From a bacterium (lineage in GTDB: Bacteria; Patescibacteriota; Saccharimonadia; Saccharimonadales; HK-STAS-PATE-42), in the NCBI GenBank assembly GCA_029781075.1, contig JAKOXJ010000094.1, positions 1-10,984 on the forward strand: a DNA stretch of 10,984 nucleotides, written 5' to 3'. The notes beneath the pieces are model-generated. The model worked only from the letters and a program-made list of their open reading frames with translations, did not search any database and was not told where the DNA came from. The position numbers were made by a program, and so were the translations under genes. Of the stretch, positions 1 through 6,931 are shown one piece after another (within the stretch, counting starts at the first letter, position 1; each line of letters opens with the position of its first letter).

Positions 1-470
1 TTTACAGTTTTTACTCCAGAAGCATTATTGGCCACCGCTCCGCCGATTGTAGAATAATCAATACTGCTGGGGTAGGGCGGGAGGAAAAGCCCGTGACTAT
101 TTAATGTTGACTGGAGGCTTCTATAGTTGAGCCCAGGCTGAACTGTTACGATACCCGTTTTCGAATCTAGACTTAGTAGTTTATTCATATGGGCAGGAAG
201 AGTAAGTATGACTCCATCACCTAATGCTCCACCTGCTTGATCCGTTCCTGACCCGCGAGCGGTTATTGGTAGGATCGTCCCTTTCTCGGCTAGTCTCCAA
301 CAAAAACGCAGGACCTTGCGAACGTCCTGGGCATTTCTTGGATAAACAGCAATACGTGGAGTGACTGTTAACACGCTTCCGTCTGTAGAGAAATAATCTA
401 AAGTCCGACTGTCGGAGGAAACCTCTCCGGAGACATGCTCACGGAGGTACTCTGCGATCTTGTTGCTCAT
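1..470 (-). CDS. FAD-linked oxidase, N-terminal FAD-binding part (partial, runs off left edge)
   Basis: Reading the minus strand from the ATG at 470-468 gives 156 open codons with no stop before the window edge, so this is the 5' part of a longer gene. The protein has the PCMH-type FAD-binding fold of the GlcD/D-lactate dehydrogenase group (FAD_binding_4). Seen: a PRIAVYPRNAQDVRKVL strand-helix unit near residues 39-55, the pyrophosphate-binding glycine loop ITARGSGTDQAGGALGDG near 71-88, then VTVQPGLNYRSLQ and the second glycine motif STIGGAVANNASG near the break. Family members oxidise 2-hydroxy acids such as lactate or glycolate with FAD and often carry a C-terminal Fe-S domain; the substrate cannot be told from this fragment. 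The start is supported by an extended -10 box just upstream; there is no Shine-Dalgarno. It is divergent from the 592 gene. Confidence 0.85.
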   Translation of the reverse strand, partial: MSNKIAEYLREHVSGEVSSDSRTLDYFSTDGSVLTVTPRIAVYPRNAQDVRKVLRFCWRLAEKGTILPITARGSGTDQAGGALGDGVILTLPAHMNKLLSLDSKTGIVTVQPGLNYRSLQSTLNSHGLFLPPYPSSIDYSTIGGAVANNASGVKTV

Positions 471-488
471 ATAAAAGTTAGTATAGCA
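471..488 (-). promoter_or_regulatory. Extended -10 promoter of the FAD oxidase gene, probably leaderless
   Basis: On the minus strand TGCTATACT occupies 488-480: a TGn extension followed by a good -10 hexamer, TATACT. No clear -35 is seen about 17 bases further up (AGATTA), as is common with extended -10 promoters. The ATG at 470 begins only ten bases after the last base of the -10 box, so transcription would start at or within about three bases of the start codon. No Shine-Dalgarno lies in the interval TAACTTTTAT. A leaderless mRNA is inferred. Confidence 0.55.
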
Positions 489-522
489 CAAGGAAAATGC
501 TGTAATCTTTACGTATATATAG

Positions 523-551
523 TTGATTTTTTTTGTTCATTATGATATACT
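523..551 (+). promoter_or_regulatory. Sigma70-type promoter of the 592 operon
   Basis: TTGATT at 523-528 and TATACT at 546-551 are separated by exactly 17 bases, the optimal spacing for a housekeeping sigma factor. The spacer and upstream flank are A/T runs. Transcription would start near 558, leaving a leader of about 34 bases. An AAGGTG at 575-580, 11 bases before the ATG at 592, is a partial Shine-Dalgarno. This promoter is back to back with that of the FAD oxidase gene. Confidence 0.65.
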
Positions 552-591
552 ATTTAAAGATAATTTAAACGAGCAAGGTGTGTAAGTACAT

Positions 592-1116
592 ATGAATGAA
601 TCTTTTCGGAAAGTAGGGCTGGCAACCTCAATAACTGTAGGTGCAGTGTTAGTAGGGCTTGGAGGGAGCTCTATAGATAACGTAGTCACAAACCCAGATC
701 ACAGCAAGGATGTGGCGGCTCTTACTAAGTACACTTCTCCTGAGGGAAATGATGCTAGATGTAACACAACACTAGCACTTGACTTCCAGAGGTCCCTACA
801 CGAGGCAACTGATGGGAAGATGTCCGATGAGACTGCTAAAGCATTCGCTCCTGTTTTGGCAAATATGGGAGTTAAAGACATGCACGGCAACCCTCTAGGA
901 CCAGAGGATTTAAAGGATATAACAGCAGCCGACCTGTCAGAAGTCCCTGGTTTTGACTGTGATGCCAAAGGTGGAGCGAGCACTTTTGTGGTCGTAGACA
1001 CTATAAAAGAAAAAGCACCCCTAGTTATCGGAGGACTCGCCTTGATCCTAGGTGGGGTTTCGTATGGTCTAGGAGTAAGATCTGGTAGAAAATCATCTGA
1101 GAAAGAGGTAAAATAA
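592..1116 (+). CDS. Small membrane protein with hydrophobic segments at both ends, unknown function
   Basis: I do not recognise this 174-residue protein. The N-terminus has a short basic stretch (FRK) then a glycine-rich hydrophobic segment at residues 8-24, which could be a signal anchor or an uncleaved signal peptide. Residues about 25-140 are polar and mixed, with only two cysteines, Cys57 and Cys123, which could form a disulfide if the loop lies outside the cytoplasm. A second hydrophobic, glycine-rich segment follows at 143-162 (IGGLALILGGVSYGLGV) and ends in a lysine/arginine-rich tail, the usual positive-inside arrangement. The simplest topology is two membrane helices with both ends inside and a loop of about 115 residues outside. 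It has a good promoter and a partial Shine-Dalgarno. The AAR-like gene starts 23 bases downstream, so co-transcription is likely. Confidence 0.75.
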   Translation: MNESFRKVGLATSITVGAVLVGLGGSSIDNVVTNPDHSKDVAALTKYTSPEGNDARCNTTLALDFQRSLHEATDGKMSDETAKAFAPVLANMGVKDMHGNPLGPEDLKDITAADLSEVPGFDCDAKGGASTFVVVDTIKEKAPLVIGGLALILGGVSYGLGVRSGRKSSEKEVK

Positions 1117-1139
1117 AGCTTAAACTAAACATATAGAGT

Positions 1140-2498
1140 ATGACTGCCGTACAACCTGGGCCTAGGATCCAAACAGTTGAAAATCGCGATGATAGGATAG
1201 ACCCATTTGGCGATAAGGGCGTTTTTTGGACACCCGATAATCATGATGGTGCAAAAGACTTTGTACTTAACAACTTAAGGATAGCAAGGCTTAGACTCCC
1301 AAGTGAGGCAAGAGATGCAATCGATGAGACCGAGTCAAGGGTAAGACATATGTTTGAAGACTATACGTCAGATAATGCAAGAGGAGACTTTGATGAGGGA
1401 AGGTATGGCTTTATGGTAGCCAATAGGAATCAGGTAGTCACAAACCCAGCTCTTCCGGGGCCAGATTACAGCGAAGAGGTCAGGGACTATATCCCAATAG
1501 GCGATTTCTTAGATAGGAATGGTTGCGCAAAAGTGCTCTGGGGGCTACCACCTAACATCGTAGACGACTTAGGTCAACAGCAGGATAAAGGTGTACTTGT
1601 ATTCACCCCAATAAGTGTAGACGCTGCACTCTCATACTTTAATGCACACCAAGATGGGGGCGGAGATCTTCAATCCCATTTTGGAAGAATTGCTACAGCT
1701 ACTGCAGAGTTCACTGCAAGAAAGATAGGAAAAGGAGGCGTGATAGGACTAGGTGCAGTTCTACCAAAGTTCACAGATATTGGACGAACTATTACTAGCT
1801 CCGGCATCCACACTACTACTGGTCACGCAGGTACATTGGCGGCCATTAAGGGTACTGTAGACAAAGTACGAAAGGAGATGTTTGATGGTAACTTACCAAA
1901 TGGGCATATAGGCATACTCGGAGCCGGATCTATTGGTTTAGCAGCAGCAGTAGAGCTGCATAGGATGTACCCAGATAAGATAATCTCTGTATATGACAAA
2001 CATCCCGCCAGATCTGAAGTCGTATCGAAAACGCTCGGGAACGAATATGTACACATTCATGAGACGGCGGATGGACTATTCAAGGAGACCAAGGTAGTTG
2101 TTTCAGCTCTTACGAGTCCATTAGACCCAAGCTCGCTAACAGACAGTGCGGAAGGTGTTGTAATAATCGATGACTCGGAGCCAAAATGCATATCCAATGA
2201 GGTTGCCAATAGTCTAGGGGTTAAGATTGTAGGAGTTACGGTTAGCGGGAATGATGGTCTATTGCGCAGGAATCGCTTTAACTATGGTGGATGGATAGGT
2301 AATCTACCGGGTGAAGTATTCGCCTGCCAGGCGGAGGCCGCTACCCTTAATGATGAGATTAGAAATAATAACGGTGATCCAGGTATCTGTATATCATCTG
2401 ATGTTACTTCACATGACATTAAAGTTATCGAAGGGCTCTTTAGAAAAAGGGGTATTGTACCGGCTCGCCTACAAGATAGCCAGGGTAATATCTACTAA
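1140..2498 (+). CDS. Rossmann-fold reductase resembling acyl-ACP reductase (AAR/COG5322-like)
   Basis: This 452-residue soluble protein has a C-terminal two thirds matching, motif for motif, the cyanobacterial long-chain acyl-ACP reductase family as I remember it. Seen in order: GLGAVLPKFTDIG (203-215), like the family's GLGGFTSI; IHTTTGHAGTLAAI (223-236), like FTTGNTHTAYVI; the nucleotide-binding loop IGILGAGSIG (257-266) after a predicted beta strand; VVIIDDSEPK (340-349), like the IDGGYPKN region; and EVFACQAEAATLN (392-404), like MFACFAEAMLLE. In AAR that motif's cysteine carries the acyl-enzyme intermediate, and it is kept here as Cys396. The first roughly 150 residues, acidic and arginine-rich, I cannot assign. 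AAR reduces acyl-ACP or acyl-CoA to aldehyde with NADPH; whether this one does is inference. An unspecified amino-acid dehydrogenase-like role is the main alternative. The gene lacks a clear Shine-Dalgarno and probably follows the 592 gene in one transcript. Confidence 0.65.
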   Translation: MTAVQPGPRIQTVENRDDRIDPFGDKGVFWTPDNHDGAKDFVLNNLRIARLRLPSEARDAIDETESRVRHMFEDYTSDNARGDFDEGRYGFMVANRNQVVTNPALPGPDYSEEVRDYIPIGDFLDRNGCAKVLWGLPPNIVDDLGQQQDKGVLVFTPISVDAALSYFNAHQDGGGDLQSHFGRIATATAEFTARKIGKGGVIGLGAVLPKFTDIGRTITSSGIHTTTGHAGTLAAIKGTVDKVRKEMFDGNLPNGHIGILGAGSIGLAAAVELHRMYPDKIISVYDKHPARSEVVSKTLGNEYVHIHETADGLFKETKVVVSALTSPLDPSSLTDSAEGVVIIDDSEPKCISNEVANSLGVKIVGVTVSGNDGLLRRNRFNYGGWIGNLPGEVFACQAEAATLNDEIRNNNGDPGICISSDVTSHDIKVIEGLFRKRGIVPARLQDSQGNIY

Positions 2499-2520
2499 CC
2501 ATAGAGCAACAAATATTTAG

Positions 2521-2540
2521 GTATAAGCTTAAGCTTATAC
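2521..2540. promoter_or_regulatory. Perfect 20-bp palindrome abutting the histidine kinase -10 box
   Basis: GTATAAGCTTAAGCTTATAC equals its own reverse complement over all 20 bases. It lies between the end of the AAR-like gene at 2498 and the kinase start at 2554. Its right edge touches the TATAAT at 2541-2546, so it fills the promoter spacer and part of the -35 region. A homodimeric repressor or activator binding here is the obvious inference. With no loop it is a poor terminator, and no T-run follows. Confidence 0.5.
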
Positions 2541-2556
2541 TATAATAGTACAGGTG
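2541..2556 (+). promoter_or_regulatory. -10 box and leaderless-type GTG start of the histidine kinase gene
   Basis: A consensus TATAAT at 2541-2546 is followed by seven bases and then GTG at 2554. Transcription would start at or beside the start codon, and no Shine-Dalgarno fits before the GTG. The -35 position at a 17-base spacing reads TAGGTA, a poor match, so the promoter may need an activator. The GTG is preferred over the in-frame ATG at 2596 because starting there would cut the first membrane helix. Confidence 0.5.
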
Positions 2557-4800
2557 GAAGCTACAGATTTTATAAAGTTATTGCTAGCGATATCGATGCT
2601 TAGTATCTCATCGATATCATTTTTTGTATACCGACATTATAAAGTAGTACACAAAAAGTTTTTACTGTATTTTATTACATATACGTTTTTTGCATTCCTC
2701 TGGAGCATGGGGTGCTATCTTACTCTATTCGGAAATTCTGAGGTATGGGTAACTATAGGGTTATACCTCTTCTATATACCACCAATGATAGTCCTATATC
2801 TAATGCTCCTATTCTCGAAACACTATGATGATAGGAATATACGCTCACAGATAGCTAAAGTTGGTCAGTTACTTCTTGTAATTTCAATGTTGTGCCTTAC
2901 CATATGGTTTATCGATACTGGAGTAAGCAGCTACTTTAACATCCAGGGCATACAGCCTAATGGTCTAAATACAATTATACTGACCGACGTTAAACAGTAT
3001 TCAATATATTCTTACTACTTTACTGTATCTTCCCTACTTACATACTATATCCTTTATCTCCAGTATAAAAAGATCAGTGAAATAACTGAAAAGAAAAAAT
3101 TTAAGCTCATTGCTGCAGCAATGATAATATCTAGTTCAGTTGGTGCCGCTACTAACCTAATTATCCCGCAAGCTACAGGCTATATGACCACTATTTGGAT
3201 CGGGTCATCTATATCAACGCTAGCGTTTGGGACTATTAGTTTCTATTCTATAGTCTGGGGCAGACTATTCGAATTTAGAACATCTGTGTTTCGGGCCGTT
3301 GGGTATTCGCTTTCTATAGCTACACTAGTGGGGCTGTACTCATTAATGATATATGGCGTTATAGTGCCTATACTTTACCCTGAAGCAAAGTTTGATAGGA
3401 CTATTTTCTTTTTAGCAGTGTTTACTATGGCAAGCACTATTTTCCTATTCAACAAGATAAGGATTCTATTTAACCTGCTGACCGATAAGCTCTTCTTTAA
3501 GAATAATTACGATCTCCCTAAGTTTTTAGATGAGTTCAACCAGGCTCTCATCAATAGTAGTGATGTCGGAGACCTTGCTTCTTCAATATTCAAAGTTATG
3601 GGGGATAACATAAAAACCGAATTCTTTGTTCTGATAGTTAAACATGGCAACTTTGAAGTAACTATTGATAGTAGGAAACAAGAAAGTATACAGGAGGCAG
3701 ATGCTAAGATACCTCTAAGCCTGATAAACTACCATTTTAAGAATAGTAACCGAGTAATATTCACTGATTTCATGAATAAGGAAAGGTTTGAGGGATTATA
3801 CCAGTCGTTGTCTGAAAGTGAAGTGGCTGCAGCTATTGATTTGAGCGAGGGCTCTAAGACAACTAGCTCTCTTAAGAAGGCGTTGGCTTCGGGTGATTTT
3901 AAGTCGATGTTGCTTGGTCCAAAGAGGAGCGGTGAGAGCTATAATGCGCAGGATCTTGACGCACTAAGGATTATATCTAAGGAGCTCGTCGTTGGGCTGC
4001 AGAATGCTCTTAGGTTCGAAGAGATCAAGTTGTTTAACTTAGAGCTCCAACACAAAGTAGATTTAGCTACCGGGAAACTCAGGGATCAGAATAAAAAACT
4101 TGTTCTGGCCGATGAACTTAAAGATGACTTCCTCTCTATCGCTTCGCATCAGATGCGAACTCCTATTAGCGCAATAAATGGGTATGCATCTATATTGAAT
4201 TCTGGAGATGCTGGTAAGCTCAACAAGAACCAACAGAAATTTGCCAAGATCATAGAAGAAAGTACAAAGAAGCTTTCATACCTAATTAATGACTTCTTGA
4301 CTGTTTCTAGACTTAAAAGTGGGAAGTTCAGTATTGATAAAGCAGACACAAACATAAAAACATTGCTGAAAGGCGAGGTAGCTGGACTAACCACTCAATT
4401 TAAGGCAAAGGATGTAAAACTAATAGTCTCTATCGATGAAAAGATACCAGATACCGTAAAAGTAGATGAGTCAAAGATCCGCCAAGTGATGATGAACTTT
4501 ATTGATAACGCACTCTATTACACTCCACCAAAAGGTGAGGTGAATGTATCCTTGAAGAAGACACCGCAAGGTATAGTTTTTGAAGTAAAGGATGATGGTA
4601 TAGGAGTTCCGAAGGAAGATCAGCACAAGTTATTCGGGAAGATGTTTAGGGCTGGAAATGCTCAGAAGATGAGACCAGACGGAACTGGTCTTGGCTTATA
4701 TTTAGCTAAGAAGGTGATTCTGGGGCATGGTGGATCGATTATATTCAAGAGTGTTGAGAACGAAGGCAGTACTTTTGGCTTTAGAATATCAGCTAGGTAA
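2554..4800 (+). CDS. Membrane sensor histidine kinase with multi-spanning N-terminal domain, orphan
   Basis: The 748-residue protein senses a signal and autophosphorylates a histidine, passing phosphate to a response regulator. Residues about 5-302 hold eight or nine hydrophobic helices (near 5-26, 35-58, 66-87, 102-121, 150-170, 184-203, 210-235, 246-273, 282-302), like the 7TM-type sensor modules of some kinases. Residues about 320-485 form a soluble, probably GAF-like domain. A linker helix (487-520) leads to the dimerisation domain with H-box FLSIASHQMRTPISA, where His532 is the phosphorylation site. The ATPase domain has an N-box (MMNFIDNALYYTP, 646-658), G1 box (DDGIG, 680-684), F-like box (LFGKMF, 693-698) and G2 box (GTGLGL, 710-715). 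All catalytic motifs look intact. There is no receiver domain and no response regulator gene in the window. Expression may be controlled through the upstream palindrome. It converges on the PfkB kinase gene with a four-base gap. Confidence 0.92.
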   Translation: MEATDFIKLLLAISMLSISSISFFVYRHYKVVHKKFLLYFITYTFFAFLWSMGCYLTLFGNSEVWVTIGLYLFYIPPMIVLYLMLLFSKHYDDRNIRSQIAKVGQLLLVISMLCLTIWFIDTGVSSYFNIQGIQPNGLNTIILTDVKQYSIYSYYFTVSSLLTYYILYLQYKKISEITEKKKFKLIAAAMIISSSVGAATNLIIPQATGYMTTIWIGSSISTLAFGTISFYSIVWGRLFEFRTSVFRAVGYSLSIATLVGLYSLMIYGVIVPILYPEAKFDRTIFFLAVFTMASTIFLFNKIRILFNLLTDKLFFKNNYDLPKFLDEFNQALINSSDVGDLASSIFKVMGDNIKTEFFVLIVKHGNFEVTIDSRKQESIQEADAKIPLSLINYHFKNSNRVIFTDFMNKERFEGLYQSLSESEVAAAIDLSEGSKTTSSLKKALASGDFKSMLLGPKRSGESYNAQDLDALRIISKELVVGLQNALRFEEIKLFNLELQHKVDLATGKLRDQNKKLVLADELKDDFLSIASHQMRTPISAINGYASILNSGDAGKLNKNQQKFAKIIEESTKKLSYLINDFLTVSRLKSGKFSIDKADTNIKTLLKGEVAGLTTQFKAKDVKLIVSIDEKIPDTVKVDESKIRQVMMNFIDNALYYTPPKGEVNVSLKKTPQGIVFEVKDDGIGVPKEDQHKLFGKMFRAGNAQKMRPDGTGLGLYLAKKVILGHGGSIIFKSVENEGSTFGFRISAR

Positions 4801-4804
4801 TTAG

Positions 4805-5788
4805 CTAGCGTTTAATAGAACGGATTATACCTGCCTGTGGGCCTAGATGCTGCACAACGGATGTTGAGTTCCTTGAGCCCAGTTCGAGTGAACTCTTTAA
4901 GTCCATCCCCCAGGCAAGGCCTGCGACTACTCCAGAGGCGAATGCATCGCCTGCACCGTTTCTATCTACGACTTCGACATCCTCAGATATAGGTTGATAA
5001 TAACCAATCTGGCCATCATGTGCGTAAGCGCCATTGGGCCCATCTGTAATGATACATGTTCCCACTAGACTTGTGGCGTGGTGTGCCAAATCGACTGAAG
5101 CTCCTTGGCCAAATATACCCATTGCTTCTTCTTTGTTGAGAATAAGTAGATCTACGTTACCTAACAGTTTTTTAACCTCTTCTATCCTTTCTAACTCAAT
5201 ACCTCCAGGATTAAAAGCGACTTTTATTTGGTTAATCTCGGCATGTCTAAGGACACCCTCTAGCAGATCAATCGAGTTAAGGGAAGAAAGATAGAGCCAG
5301 CGAGTCTCAACATCCTCCAGCTTGGAGAGAAGATCCTGATGTCTTATTGGCGACCCAGGATATGCCAGTATGGTTCTTTCTCCATTTGTATTTACGATTA
5401 CAGTACTAAGCCCGGTTTTTATTTTTTCATCCTGTAGTAATATCGATTGATCGATTGATTCTTCTTTCAGTAAATCTATTATATCTTGTGAGCGAGAATC
5501 CTCGCCTATTTGAGCCAAAATTGAGACTGATAGATTCTGCCGAGCGAATGTGACTGATGCGTTTAATGCGTTCCCTCCATAAAAGAGGGAGGCATCGTCA
5601 ACATTAATTTTTTCGCCTATTTGGAGATTTTCCCTACATACCCCATGGGAGCAGAAAGGCTTAAAAACCTGTCCACTTAATATTGTGTCCTGGACAGGAC
5701 GACCGACGCAGACCACATCATAGGTAAGATTTGTCTTAGGCTTTCCATGGGCTTTTTTCACCCTTCTTCTAACTCTCAACCCTGCCAT
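4805..5788 (-). CDS. PfkB-family carbohydrate or nucleoside kinase
   Basis: The 327-residue protein (from ATG at 5788) belongs to the ribokinase/PfkB superfamily, which phosphorylates sugars or nucleosides with ATP in the cytoplasm. The domain begins at YDVVCVGRPVQDT (residues 23-35). The N-terminal signature FYGGNALNASVTFAR (69-83) gives the substrate-binding Gly-Gly-Asn; NKEEA (218-222) fits the family's N-x-x-E; TDGPNGAY (248-255) is the ATP-site strand; and DRNGAGDAFASG (275-286) holds the anion-hole glycines and catalytic Asp281. Usual family members read DTxGAGD; Arg-Asn here is a mild variant. The substrate is not clear; adenosine kinase-like and fructokinase-like enzymes look alike at this level. 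A basic 20-residue N-terminal tail precedes the fold. The start overlaps the upstream gene by 20 bases with GGAAG four bases before the ATG, implying translational coupling; an adjacent TTG at 5791 is an alternative. Confidence 0.85.
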   Translation of the reverse strand: MAGLRVRRRVKKAHGKPKTNLTYDVVCVGRPVQDTILSGQVFKPFCSHGVCRENLQIGEKINVDDASLFYGGNALNASVTFARQNLSVSILAQIGEDSRSQDIIDLLKEESIDQSILLQDEKIKTGLSTVIVNTNGERTILAYPGSPIRHQDLLSKLEDVETRWLYLSSLNSIDLLEGVLRHAEINQIKVAFNPGGIELERIEEVKKLLGNVDLLILNKEEAMGIFGQGASVDLAHHATSLVGTCIITDGPNGAYAHDGQIGYYQPISEDVEVVDRNGAGDAFASGVVAGLAWGMDLKSSLELGSRNSTSVVQHLGPQAGIIRSIKR

Positions 5789-6899
5789 CAATCTTCCAAG
5801 ATCCTGTATCTGCTGAGTAAACTACTCGATAGATTTCTGTTACAGGTTGAGTGCTTTCGACATTATTACCGCCAGAGTCTTGATATATAGATACGTAACT
5901 CACACTGGAAGTGAGCTTGTAATTATCTCCGTCCTTAGCAACTGTTACCACCCTATAGCTCTTAGGGTAGAAGCTAGTACGACGTGCTGGAGTTAAGGAG
6001 GCAAAATCATATTCGTCCTGGTAACCTTTTGAAAGTGTGGCTCTTACCCCAGATTCACTTCCGTTAATGTATGCCTTGTAATAGGAGCTAGCAACTGATT
6101 CCACGGAAGCCTTATCTGAGGCGTCCTTTGCCTTAGCGGCAGCTTCATCATCCTTCTTCTTTTGCTCCTCTGCTTTTTTCTCTTTGTCTATATCTTCTTT
6201 CTTTGACTTTACCTCTGATATATAGACATCTAGACTAAATAAGTCTGGGTTTATTTCTTCCTGAAGACCTCTTTTTGCCCTAAAGCCGTCTATCTCGCTC
6301 TTAAGCTCAGTACCTTTTGTTTTTAGGGAGCTCAGTTCGTCTGCTGTGATAGAAGTTATATCTGAATCTGTCTTTGCAAGAGTTGTAGCTGAGTCAGAAA
6401 AGTATTCTGCCATTTGGCTTGTAAGATTTGAGTACTCGTCTGTTGTTGAAGACTTGTATGTCAGGGAACTTTTGTTTTTAGCCTCAAAACTTGTTGAACT
6501 CAATTTCTGGTTATAGGCGTAGAGTTCCTTTGTGAGATCGCGTGTGCCTTCGAGATTTACTTCAGATTTTACTGCCCTGTCAATATCAGCGCTTGAAGAT
6601 ACGAGATCATGCCAGGAGTTGTTTATATAAGAATTAGCCTTTGAAGGCTGAACTACGAAGAGCATTCCTAGGGTTATGACTACAAGTGAGCCCAGGAGCC
6701 CTCCGCCAAATATGTATATCTTCTTTTCTCTAGACCAATCACTCCAGAAATGTAGCTTTTGAATAGCCCTAGTTGACCTCTTTTGGCTAGCTTCATCAGC
6801 ATTTTCGGTGATATCTTCTCCTAGAGACTTCTCCTCAATCACGTAATCAGCCTGCTCATCTTCGAGATAGTCCTTGAGGTCATTGTTTGTTTTTGCCAT
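5769..6899 (-). CDS. Membrane-anchored coiled-coil protein with possible NTF2-like C-terminal domain
   Basis: This 376-residue protein has no family I can name. Residues 1-58 are acidic then basic and would be cytoplasmic. One strong membrane helix spans about 61-83 (IYIFGGGLLGSLVVITLGML). The remaining roughly 290 residues would be outside: a Ser/Thr/Lys-rich helical region (90-225), a highly charged lysine/glutamate/alanine coiled coil (229-266), and a compact C-terminal domain (267-376). The last begins SVASSYYKAYINGSESGV and ends in alternating strands with TEIYRVVY and GSWKIDG, a pattern like NTF2/SnoaL-type domains of secreted proteins; this is a shape-based guess. There are no cysteines. 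The ATG at 6899 has no Shine-Dalgarno. The 3' end overlaps the PfkB kinase gene by 20 bases in another frame, so the two are co-transcribed. Confidence 0.75.
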   Translation of the reverse strand: MAKTNNDLKDYLEDEQADYVIEEKSLGEDITENADEASQKRSTRAIQKLHFWSDWSREKKIYIFGGGLLGSLVVITLGMLFVVQPSKANSYINNSWHDLVSSSADIDRAVKSEVNLEGTRDLTKELYAYNQKLSSTSFEAKNKSSLTYKSSTTDEYSNLTSQMAEYFSDSATTLAKTDSDITSITADELSSLKTKGTELKSEIDGFRAKRGLQEEINPDLFSLDVYISEVKSKKEDIDKEKKAEEQKKKDDEAAAKAKDASDKASVESVASSYYKAYINGSESGVRATLSKGYQDEYDFASLTPARRTSFYPKSYRVVTVAKDGDNYKLTSSVSYVSIYQDSGGNNVESTQPVTEIYRVVYSADTGSWKIDGRVES

Positions 6900-6919
6900 A
6901 TTATTTAATTGTTACTCTT

Positions 6920-6931
6920 ATGCTTAAGCTT
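6920..6931. promoter_or_regulatory. GCTTAAGC palindrome in the divergent spacer, related to the 2521-2540 element
   Basis: The 8-bp palindrome GCTTAAGC (6922-6929) sits in TATGCTTAAGCTTA (6919-6932), an imperfect dyad with one mismatched pair. It shares the core and the flanking TAnGCTTAAGCTTA with the perfect palindrome before the histidine kinase. Its centre is about 26 bases before the ATG at 6899, against about 23 before the kinase GTG. A weak -10-like TAACAAT follows on the minus strand at 6914-6908. Being rather AT-rich and short, chance is possible. Confidence 0.3.

Noticed and set aside
471..591. Possible small RNA, riboswitch or tRNA in the divergent spacer
   Set aside because: The 121 bases are AT-rich and fully explained by two back-to-back promoters; no cloverleaf or long stem could be drawn.
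2311..2520. Plus-strand open frame overlapping the end of the AAR-like gene
   Set aside because: It lies in another frame of a gene with clear family motifs up to its stop, and its translation has unusual composition and no recognisable features.
5435..5465. GATTGATC-type short tandem repeat
   Set aside because: It is inside the PfkB kinase gene and encodes ordinary residues (ESIDQSI) in the right frame; too short to be a meaningful repeat array.
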